NCBI GenBank assembly: GCA_049585195.1
Contig: JBAUZG010000202.1
Span: forward strand, 1-17,742
Reading direction: 5' to 3'
Length of the DNA stretch: 17,742 nt
DNA from: KBS-96 sp049585195
GTDB lineage: Bacteria > Acidobacteriota > Terriglobia > Bryobacterales > Bryobacteraceae
Shown here one piece after another: positions 7,876-14,373 of the stretch. How positions within the stretch are numbered: position 1 is the first letter of the stretch; each line of letters opens with the position of its first letter. The translations under genes and the position numbers were made by a program. The notes beneath the pieces were generated by a model that was not told the origin of the DNA, made no database searches, and saw only the letters and a list, made by a program, of their open reading frames with translations.

Positions 7876-10800
7876 ATGAAGGAATTTTCCCCATTCCGGC
7901 TGGATACTCAAAACCGATGGCTGTGGCGCCGCAGCGAAACGCCGGAGGAAGAGCGCATTCTGTTGACGCCGACCGCATTCGCTGTCCTGCATTATCTGGT
8001 GGACCATGCGGGCCAATTAGTGACGCAGGATGAACTGCTACAAGCTGTATGGCGCAATACCTACGTCCAACCCCAGGCCGTAAAGCGTCACATTCTCGAC
8101 ATAAGAACCGCTCTTGGAGATGATGCAAAGGCTCCTCTTTTCATTGAGACCTTGCCGCGGCGCGGCTACCGGTTCATCGCTGCCGTCAGCGAATCTGTGC
8201 CACCAGGGCAGGCAGCGCCACCGAGACCTGCGCAAGAGAGGCTGGTCGGAAGAGATCGGGTTCTTGACCAATTGCGAGGATACCTTCGGAACGCCTTGAA
8301 GGGCGAACGGCAAATCGTGTTTATTACTGGCGAACCAGGTATTGGGAAGACCAGCGTTGTCGATGAATTCGAGCGGCAGACGGCGGCCGAGATACCCATT
8401 CGCATCTCGCGTGGACAGTGCGTCGAGGGTTACGGAGGTAAAGAATCCTACTATCCGATGTTGGAAGCAGTCGGCAAGTTGTGCCGCCGTTCCGATGGAG
8501 ACTCGATCGTCCGGACCTTGGCTACGGAAGCCCCAACGTGGCTCGTGCAATTTCCGGCATTCGTCAAACGCGAACAGCGCGAAATGCTGCAGCGGGAGAT
8601 TCTGGGCGCCACGCGAGAGCGGATGCTACGCGAGATCGGCGAGGCGTTGGAAACAATTACTGCCGCAAGTCCAATGCTGCTGATTTTCGAGGACCTTCAG
8701 TGGGTGGATCATTCCACGGTGGATCTCATATCTGCTCTAGCGCGCGGGCGCGGACCAGCCAAACTGATGTTGATTGGGACTTATCGTCCGGCGGATATAG
8801 CATTTTCAGAACATCCATTGAAGTTAGTCAAACAGGATCTGCTGGTTCACCGACTATGTCATGAGATTGCGCTTGAGCCGCTCGGCGAAACTGAAATGGC
8901 CGAATATCTGGCTCCGACTTTGTCGGAAGCCACGCTTCCAGATGGGCTGGCCAAGCTGGTCCACCGGCGCTCGGAGGGAAATCCGTTATTCATGGTTGCC
9001 GCTTTGGAGCGCATGGCTGAGCGGGGCCTAATCTCGCGCCAGAACGGAGGTTGGCAACTGAAGGTCCCTCTCGAGGAAATCGATCTGGAGGTACCGGAGA
9101 GTCTGCGCCAAGTGATCGAGGCACAGATTGAGGGCCTGACGGCGGACGAACAGCGGGCGCTCGAGGTGGCAAGCGTCGCAGGCGCCGTATTCTCGTCGCG
9201 TATTGCCGGCGCGGCCGCGAACCTGGATCAGGAAAAGTTTGGAGATCTTTGCGAGGGTTTATCGCGCCGGGATCTTATGGTGCGTCCGTCGAGCGCTGAA
9301 CACTTTCCGGATGGGACAGTCTCCGATCGCTATGAATTTGTGCATGCGCTCTACCGCGAGGTCTTCTATCGACGGCAGGCAGCGGGAGGCAGGGCTAATT
9401 TGCACCAGCAAATTGGAGAGCGGTTAGAAGAACTGTTTTCGGAGCGCCCGAGCGACGTGGCCGCTGAGCTTGCACATCACTTCGAACAAAGCCGCGATTG
9501 GTCGCGCGCGGTCCGGTACTTGCGACTTGTCGCAGAGAATGCAGGGCGACGGTACGCTCACCGTGAAGCCACGACCATGTTGCAGCATGCTCTCGGCTTG
9601 GCGAGTAAACTACCCGATTCAGAGCGCGCTGTTGTTGAGACCGAAATTCTGACAAAGCTCGCCAATATTTACCTTGTATCTTTCGACATGCGCGCCGTCG
9701 AAACCGGTGAAACTCTGGCTGCCCGGGCCGCTCATTATGGCCTCATCGACGTGGAGGTACAAGCCCTCATTGACATGGCCTACCCCTTGTCGTGGATCAG
9801 TTCCGAACGTTGTTTGAAAGTCTTGGAGCGCGCACTCGAACTCAGCACCAGGCAGAAAGAGCCGCTCATGCGCGCAAGAAGTCGCGCAAGCTGTCTGGTC
9901 CGGCGCATCTGGGCCAGCGGGTGGAACGATCGCGATGCAGATGAGTGCCGGAGGGCTGTCGCAGAAATTCGCAAGGCTGGCGATCGTCTTGTACTTGCGT
10001 CACATTTGATCGATTACAACTTCATTCAGTGGATTTCATCCGAATATCGCGAGGCGCAGCGCAATGCCGTCGAGAGCCTTGCGATTCTGTTTGACGGAGT
10101 TGAAGATAATCCTTACTTGAGTACCGCGTATTGGTTAAGTCAGTTCATCTTGCCGTGGAGCCTTCTGTTTCTGGGTGAGTGGGGCGAAATGCTGCGGGAG
10201 ATCAAAGATGGAATCGCCATGGCCGGCAAAAACGGAGATTCTTATCGCGCGCAGACACTGCGCCTCTATCAGGCTTGGCTCCATCTCGAGGCGATGGACT
10301 TTGGCGGTGTTGCGGAGATTTGCCATTCAGTTCTCCCTTGGGTTGGAGATCCGCCGCGAACCCCTTGGCGCCGGTTCTGTCTCAGCTTGTTGGGTTCGGC
10401 GTACACAGCTTTGGGCGATTATGAGCGTGCCCAGGAGCACCTATTCACCCTCGAGGATGAAATGGAACGGCAGACAGTGATACATGACTGGTACCGGCGC
10501 ATGCAGCTAGAACTGGATCTTGCGGAACTGTGGCTAGCGAAGAGAGACCTATGCCAAGCGCGCTCTCATGCCGAGCGCTTGCTCGACATCACGCAGACTA
10601 CCCCGGAGCGAACTTGGCAGGCGTGGGCCTGGGAAGTGAATGCCCGAGTCGCGTTTGCCGAGCTGGATTTGGATAGGGCGCGCGACTCGATTACCAAGGC
10701 GTTGTTGCGCCATGAGGGCTGCGAGATTCCGTTAGCCGCTTGGCGAGTTCATGCCACTGGCGCCGAGATTTCCGAGCACATGGGGAATAGCGGCTTGGCC

Positions 10801-10935
10801 GAATACCACCGTCAACTGAGCCGCGCGACGATTCTCAAGCTGTCGAATTCTCTGGCGCCGGAAGAGCCGCTTCGAAAAGCTTTCCTTTCGGCGCCGGCGG
10901 TTTGTAGAGTACTCGAGACATCGTACGGATCATGA
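7876..10935 (+). CDS. Winged-helix / STAND-ATPase one-component transcriptional regulator
   Basis: Large regulator, 1019 residues from the ATG at 7876; a TTG at 7837 would add 13 unconserved residues. Residues 1-102 form an OmpR/PhoB-type winged helix (PFRLD near the start, LTPTAFAVLHYLV, GQLVTQDELLQAVW, ETLPRRGYRFIA), as in CadC-like proteins. An AAA-type ATPase of the STAND/MalT class follows (about 120-400) with Walker A TGEPGIGKTS (151-160) and Walker B LLIFEDLQWVD (268-278). The remaining 550-600 residues are helix-rich and TPR-like, usually the sensing and oligomerisation part. No membrane segment or adenylate cyclase domain is seen, so it probably acts in the cytoplasm, with ATP-driven assembly controlling DNA binding. 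It is divergent from the sigma54 activator cluster. The inducer is unknown; autoregulation or control of the divergent cluster is possible. Confidence 0.93.
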   Translation: MKEFSPFRLDTQNRWLWRRSETPEEERILLTPTAFAVLHYLVDHAGQLVTQDELLQAVWRNTYVQPQAVKRHILDIRTALGDDAKAPLFIETLPRRGYRFIAAVSESVPPGQAAPPRPAQERLVGRDRVLDQLRGYLRNALKGERQIVFITGEPGIGKTSVVDEFERQTAAEIPIRISRGQCVEGYGGKESYYPMLEAVGKLCRRSDGDSIVRTLATEAPTWLVQFPAFVKREQREMLQREILGATRERMLREIGEALETITAASPMLLIFEDLQWVDHSTVDLISALARGRGPAKLMLIGTYRPADIAFSEHPLKLVKQDLLVHRLCHEIALEPLGETEMAEYLAPTLSEATLPDGLAKLVHRRSEGNPLFMVAALERMAERGLISRQNGGWQLKVPLEEIDLEVPESLRQVIEAQIEGLTADEQRALEVASVAGAVFSSRIAGAAANLDQEKFGDLCEGLSRRDLMVRPSSAEHFPDGTVSDRYEFVHALYREVFYRRQAAGGRANLHQQIGERLEELFSERPSDVAAELAHHFEQSRDWSRAVRYLRLVAENAGRRYAHREATTMLQHALGLASKLPDSERAVVETEILTKLANIYLVSFDMRAVETGETLAARAAHYGLIDVEVQALIDMAYPLSWISSERCLKVLERALELSTRQKEPLMRARSRASCLVRRIWASGWNDRDADECRRAVAEIRKAGDRLVLASHLIDYNFIQWISSEYREAQRNAVESLAILFDGVEDNPYLSTAYWLSQFILPWSLLFLGEWGEMLREIKDGIAMAGKNGDSYRAQTLRLYQAWLHLEAMDFGGVAEICHSVLPWVGDPPRTPWRRFCLSLLGSAYTALGDYERAQEHLFTLEDEMERQTVIHDWYRRMQLELDLAELWLAKRDLCQARSHAERLLDITQTTPERTWQAWAWEVNARVAFAELDLDRARDSITKALLRHEGCEIPLAAWRVHATGAEISEHMGNSGLAEYHRQLSRATILKLSNSLAPEEPLRKAFLSAPAVCRVLETSYGS

Positions 10936-10956
10936 AGAGGAAGATAAACCGTGCTT

Positions 10957-11514
10957 TCATTGCATCCGAGCGAAGGGTCGGAACGCATGTAGCAAAGCGA
11001 GCGCGCGAAGGTCCGCCGAATCGAGTTTGCTTCCTGCATCGGCGTCGATGTAGTACATCAGCGAGGTCGGCGAGTGGCTATGCTTGAGTCCAAGCAGATG
11101 ACCGATTTCGTGACTCCAGATCGCAACGGCTTCATCATCTGAGAGATAGATGCTTGCCTTCGGATCGACGATAATCCATCCATGAAAGTTCAGCCGGTCC
11201 GGAAATTGCGCCCGGGCGACGATCACCCGGTTGTACAGAAGCGCTTTGGTCCCGTCGAGAACGGCGATCGCGCATGATGTCGACTGTTCATCGTGAAATT
11301 CGGCATCCAGGAGATTGGCCCAAAAGTCGAAAGCGCGGTGAAACTGTCGGATTACACGGCGATTGGACACGTCGTACCGGACGCCAATGCTCATGTGACC
11401 TGTTTTCATTAGCTCGGCGCTGTTCAGGCAGGGCTCGTACGGCCCCGTCCAGTTTGCCTGCTGCGCTAAGGATGGCAGAGCAAGGAGCGCGAGAAGCGCA
11501 AGAAGTCTAGCCAT
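10957..11514 (-). CDS. Secreted matrixin-like zinc metalloprotease
   Basis: 185-residue predicted exported protein with signal peptide (about 1-18, LLALLALLALPSLAQQ). Residues 135-145 read HEIGHLLGLKH, the HExxHxxGxxH zinc motif of metzincins, followed by the Met-turn candidate SLMYY with M153. This pattern is that of M10/matrixin-type peptidases. The protein is short: a minimal catalytic domain without a recognisable propeptide or C-terminal binding module. Two cysteines (C29, C81) could pair in the periplasm, or C29 could act as a latency switch; neither is shown. The ATG at 11514 overlaps the stop of the upstream small gene by 8 nt, so it is the last gene of a coupled operon led by a DksA/TraR-type gene. 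The substrate is unknown. The 21-nt gap to the convergent STAND gene shows no terminator. Confidence 0.88.
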   Translation of the reverse strand: MARLLALLALLALPSLAQQANWTGPYEPCLNSAELMKTGHMSIGVRYDVSNRRVIRQFHRAFDFWANLLDAEFHDEQSTSCAIAVLDGTKALLYNRVIVARAQFPDRLNFHGWIIVDPKASIYLSDDEAVAIWSHEIGHLLGLKHSHSPTSLMYYIDADAGSKLDSADLRALALLHAFRPFARMQ

Positions 11515-11746
11515 GTTCCGGAAGTCGTTCGCTTAGCCGCTCTCGCAACATCGCAGATATGCGGCTTCCTAAGCCACCGCATGCGATGCCGAAGGTGTAG
11601 ATAAGAGCGACCTCAGTCGAGGAATGCGCGTGCAATAGTGCAGGCACACCGAGGATTTCAGCAAGGAGCAGGCTCAGGGCTTCAATCGAAGCTGCCATTG
11701 CCCTGCCCCGCATCACGGAACGAACTCTGTCTCGTTCAGGCGGCAT
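11507..11746 (-). CDS. Small hypothetical protein between DksA-like gene and protease
   Basis: 79-residue reading frame that fills the space between two well-supported genes. Its ATG at 11746 lies 11 nt inside the end of the DksA-like gene, and its TAG overlaps the protease start by 8 nt. The middle (about 16-60) is moderately hydrophobic with alternating Ala, Leu, Gly and His, including GIACGGLGSRIS; both ends are rich in Arg and Glu. I do not recognise a family. A longer same-frame version reaching 11977 would lie entirely inside the DksA-like gene and is unlikely. The tight overlaps argue for a real coupled gene, but a non-coding spacer that happens to be open cannot be excluded. Confidence 0.5.
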   Translation of the reverse strand: MPPERDRVRSVMRGRAMAASIEALSLLLAEILGVPALLHAHSSTEVALIYTFGIACGGLGSRISAMLRERLSERLPEHG

Positions 11747-12134
11747 TGCCCACGAGGGTTTCTGTTGATATCGGCGCTGCTTCGCGGCGACAATCAACGG
11801 CTTCCTGGCACTGGATACACAGGGCAGCCCAAGGGACGGCGGCGAGCCGCTTCGGGTGGATTTGCTCTTCGCAGTGCTCACATACTCCAAAGCTGCCTTC
11901 GCGGATGCGGCGTAGAGCGGCACGGGCATTGCGCAGTTGCTTCGATTCGCGGTCGATGTTACAGATTGCGAGATCACGTTCTGAGGCGCGTTGGATTTCG
12001 TCTACTTGATCCGAGCTTTGCTCGATCGCGATGCCGTCGCGCTGGCTGATGCCTCGCTCCAACTCCGCAACCAGTGCCTCTAGAATGGCTTGAAATCTAC
12101 TTAATTCGTGGTCTACGGACGACGTTTCTCTCAT
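11736..12134 (-). CDS. DksA/TraR-family zinc-finger protein
   Basis: 132-residue protein of the DksA/TraR family, which binds RNA polymerase through the secondary channel and modulates initiation, often with ppGpp. N-terminal helical region at about 8-80. A DxxD pair (D42, D45) followed by A50-S51 resembles the acidic coiled-coil tip of DksA. A four-cysteine zinc finger has C85-C88 (CEHC) and C106-C109 (CIQC). The start chosen is the ATG at 12134. Its only ribosome-site-like sequence, AGGA, abuts the ATG and sits inside a palindrome, so initiation may be weak or controlled. A TTG at 12194 would add 20 residues. It is the first of three overlapping genes with the small unknown and the secreted protease. 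It may be a specialised stress paralogue; whether it is the main DksA cannot be judged here. Confidence 0.9.
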   Translation of the reverse strand: MRETSSVDHELSRFQAILEALVAELERGISQRDGIAIEQSSDQVDEIQRASERDLAICNIDRESKQLRNARAALRRIREGSFGVCEHCEEQIHPKRLAAVPWAALCIQCQEAVDCRREAAPISTETLVGNAA

Positions 12135-12146
12135 TCCTTGCAAGGA
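12135..12146. promoter_or_regulatory. 12-nt palindrome abutting the DksA-like start codon
   Basis: TCCTTGCAAGGA is a perfect palindrome directly next to the ATG at 12134 and contains the only ribosome-site-like AGGA. It could be an operator, or could mask the ribosome site by pairing TCCT with AGGA. A short palindrome by chance is also possible. Confidence 0.35.
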
Positions 12147-12322
12147 GCAATTGAGCGGCCAAAGAGAGACGGTCGTGGATCTGCTTGAAAACAAGCCGGC
12201 AACTGAGGGAACGCGGCGCGAAACGGTACGAATTGATGACGTCCAGCCGGGGAATTTGCCGAGGATTCGTCACTCGCCTCCAACAAAATCGATAGCGTGC
12301 CGCTCCTATCCGTTGAAGACAG

Positions 12323-12337
12323 CCGCGTGATCCGCGG
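12323..12337 (+). promoter_or_regulatory. GC-rich hairpin overlapping the lipoprotein ribosome binding site
   Basis: CCGCG (12323-12327) and CGCGG (12333-12337) flank a 5-nt loop TGATC. The last two G of the second arm are the first two bases of the GGAG ribosome site (12336-12339), 8 nt before the ATG at 12348. If it folds, it would partly hide the ribosome site of the first gene in the lipoprotein/channel/Usp operon. The remaining intergenic DNA at 12147-12322 shows no recognisable promoter. Confidence 0.35.
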
Positions 12338-12347
12338 AGTGAATGAT

Positions 12348-12998
12348 ATGCGTCATGCAAACCTGCTCAGTCTAGCGTGCCTCAGCGGAATGCTTTTGAG
12401 CTTCGCTGGATGTGCCGGCAAAATTCGGTATCCGAGTTATTACGTTCTGAATCTCCCGGCGCCCGTCGCCGTCGCAACGCAGCCGAAGCCGCTCCTCGGC
12501 TCAGTTGCTGTCCGAAAGTTTGACGCTCCGGCGTTCTTGCGAGCCGGCGCGATTGTGTACCGTCCGTCGGCGGAGGAGTTAAATTTCTATAACTATCATC
12601 GCTGGGCAATGGACCCGCGAAGCGCGGTTACTACCGCAGTAGTGAATGATATGCGGGCTAGCGGAGTTTTTCAGTCCGTGCACTTGTTCGACGGCCGAGG
12701 AACTTCGGATTACCTAGTGACCGGGAGGCTCGAACATCTCGAAGAGGTGGATCAGGGTCAAGCTGTGTACGTCGAGGTCGGCCTGTCGGCGCAACTGATG
12801 AATTTCAGGACAGGTGAGGTGGTGTGGACGGACACATCATCGGAGACCACAAAACTCGAGCACCACACGATACCCGGTATCGTGGCCGGAATGTCCCAAG
12901 CAGCAGAAACTGCTGTTGAGCACCTCGTTTCCTCGATGCAGAACCGCGTTTCGTCGACTTCACCGTCGCTGGGCGGCAGCAGGCAAACCGGGCAGTGA
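12348..12998 (+). CDS. PqiC/ABC-transport-auxiliary-like lipoprotein
   Basis: 216-residue predicted outer-membrane-facing lipoprotein. The signal peptide ends in lipobox LSFAGC with acylated Cys22. Next come the family features of ABC_trans_aux (PF03886, PqiC-like) proteins: YYVLNLPAP early, then a VAVRKFDAPAFL stretch, IVYRP and YNYHRWAMDP, and a C-terminal region with VWTDTSS. Such proteins usually act with MCE/MlaD-type lipid transport complexes; no MCE, permease or ATPase gene lies next to it here, so it appears orphaned. The ATG at 12348 is supported by GGAG 8 nt upstream; a GTG at 12297 would put 17 polar residues before the signal peptide. It ends in a 4-nt overlap (GTGA) with the K+-channel-like gene, implying co-translation. 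The C-terminal 15-20 residues are Ser/Gly-rich and probably disordered. Confidence 0.85.
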   Translation: MRHANLLSLACLSGMLLSFAGCAGKIRYPSYYVLNLPAPVAVATQPKPLLGSVAVRKFDAPAFLRAGAIVYRPSAEELNFYNYHRWAMDPRSAVTTAVVNDMRASGVFQSVHLFDGRGTSDYLVTGRLEHLEEVDQGQAVYVEVGLSAQLMNFRTGEVVWTDTSSETTKLEHHTIPGIVAGMSQAAETAVEHLVSSMQNRVSSTSPSLGGSRQTGQ

Positions 12999-13501
12999 CG
13001 TTGCCGATGATTTTCGTCCGCCAAGTCGGCGCATCAGTCGTTCTGGTAACTCTGACCCTCTCGCTCCAGTGCGCCGGAATGACCGCGCTCATCGTTTGGG
13101 CAAGAGGCTATCTTGCAAAGAGCTCGTACAGGTTCGGTCCGTTTCGTTGCGCTGAACTCATGGTCAAAATTACAACCGCCATGATCTGGCTGCAGGTATT
13201 TGAAACTCTTCTCTGGACGGCCTTTTATCGCTGGCAATGCTTCCCATCGTGGGAGAACGCTCTCTACTTTTCGGCCGCCAGCTACTCCACGGTCGGGTAT
13301 GGTGATGTCATCCTTCCGCGCGTTTGGAGGCTGTTGGGTCCGGTCGAGAGTGTCACTGGTGTTCTGATGTGTGGGCTGTCCGCCAGCCTCCTGTTTGCTG
13401 TTGTGACCCGCCTTGTCGGGCACGAGGAAAGTTTTGAAACGGTAACGGCGAAAGACTTGGCGCTGACCAAAGGCCGTCCACACAGCGGTGAGGGGTCATG
13501 A
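12995..13501 (+). CDS. Small K+-channel-like membrane protein with TVGYGD filter
   Basis: 168-residue membrane protein of the Ion_trans_2 class. Seen: hydrophobic helices at about 12-35, 56-78 and 114-140, with a pore loop between the second and third that carries TVGYGD (99-104), the K+ selectivity filter. One pore per chain implies a tetramer in the inner membrane. The C-terminus is a short polar tail of about 28 residues, with no RCK/TrkA-N or cyclic-nucleotide-binding gate and no S4-like voltage sensor. The GTG at 12995 overlaps the upstream lipoprotein stop by 4 nt; an ATG at 13007 is an alternative. Its own stop overlaps the Usp ATG by 4 nt (ATGA), so channel and Usp are probably made together. 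Selectivity for K+ is from family knowledge; gating is unknown. Confidence 0.88.
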   Translation: MTLPMIFVRQVGASVVLVTLTLSLQCAGMTALIVWARGYLAKSSYRFGPFRCAELMVKITTAMIWLQVFETLLWTAFYRWQCFPSWENALYFSAASYSTVGYGDVILPRVWRLLGPVESVTGVLMCGLSASLLFAVVTRLVGHEESFETVTAKDLALTKGRPHSGEGS

Positions 13502-14319
13502 TCGAAAAAATCCTGTTTCCCGTGGACTTCTCGCTATCCTCTGCCGCGATGGCCGCTGATGTAAAGAGAGTTAGTGGAATGTTCGGCTCTGAGGTAACAC
13601 TGGTTCACGTATGCGATCTCGAGAGCCATAACGGCTTCGAACTTTATTTGCGATCTTTTCAGGAAATCGGCGAAGAGCACTGGAATCTGGCGCGAAGCAA
13701 ACTCGATTCGTTTCTCCTATCTGAGTTTCCGCCGGCTAAACATCCGAGACTCCTGCGTTCGGGTGAAGCCGCGGCACAGATTGCTGAGGCCGCGAGAACG
13801 GGCGAATTCGATCTCATCGTCATGCCGACGCATGCCGGCCGATTCCGGCAAATGTTGCTTGGGTCCACCACGGCAAAAGTTCTCAACGACGCCGATTGCC
13901 TGGTGATGACGACCGAGCACGCGGAGACAGTAGCTCCGAGACCCCTGGAGCGCAGGAAATGGGTCTGTGCTATTGGTTTGAGCTCAGATTCGGAACGAGT
14001 GCTTCGCCTCGCGGGCCGTGCTGCGGCACAGGTGGGCGCGAAGCTCTCGGTGATTCATGTCGTTCGCGGCAGCGCTGCTACTGGTGAGGAGAAGTCCGCG
14101 CGCGGGCGTCTGAGCGAATTACTGACGACTGCCGGCTGCGAGGCAACGGTCCACATCGCCAGCGGTCCGGTGAAAGAAGCGCTGCTTGAGACAGCGCGAC
14201 GCTCCGAAGCTGACGCGCTCATCATTGGAAGGAAACCTCGGTCTGGCCCGCTTGGCCGCATGCGGGATCTTACCTATGCCGTGGTTCGCGATTCGCCGTT
14301 TCCGGTGTTGAGCGTCTGA
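13498..14319 (+). CDS. Tandem-domain universal stress protein (UspA family)
   Basis: 273-residue cytoplasmic protein with two Usp folds (about 1-142 and 152-273). Domain 1 starts IEKILFPVDFS and has the nucleotide-loop region PTHAGRFRQMLLGSTTAK (110-127), close to the G-x2-G-x9-GS ATP-binding pattern but with A113 where the first G is expected and one residue shorter. Domain 2 starts WVCAIGLSSDS and ends IIGRKPRSGPLGRMRDLTYAVVR, which lacks the GS step; it probably binds nucleotide differently or not at all. Tandem Usps of this size are common and act in stress survival or as regulatory subunits. The ATGA overlap with the channel gene suggests a functional link. The gene is followed by 54 nt and then the efflux genes. 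Confidence 0.93.
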   Translation: MIEKILFPVDFSLSSAAMAADVKRVSGMFGSEVTLVHVCDLESHNGFELYLRSFQEIGEEHWNLARSKLDSFLLSEFPPAKHPRLLRSGEAAAQIAEAARTGEFDLIVMPTHAGRFRQMLLGSTTAKVLNDADCLVMTTEHAETVAPRPLERRKWVCAIGLSSDSERVLRLAGRAAAQVGAKLSVIHVVRGSAATGEEKSARGRLSELLTTAGCEATVHIASGPVKEALLETARRSEADALIIGRKPRSGPLGRMRDLTYAVVRDSPFPVLSV

Positions 14320-14373
14320 TTTTAGGATATGCACGACTCGTCCTTAAGGGGAGGAGTTACGGGAGGAAATGCT

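Noticed and set aside
7745..8128. 127-codon minus-strand frame across the divergent region
   Set aside because: It overlaps the conserved winged helix of the STAND regulator in antisense and has no recognisable domain.
8038..8550. 170-codon minus-strand frame inside the STAND regulator
   Set aside because: Antisense to the winged helix and Walker A region; no protein features.
11747..11977. Longer version of the small gene reaching 11977
   Set aside because: The added part lies entirely inside the DksA-like zinc-finger gene in another frame, and is Ser/Ala/Arg-rich without features.
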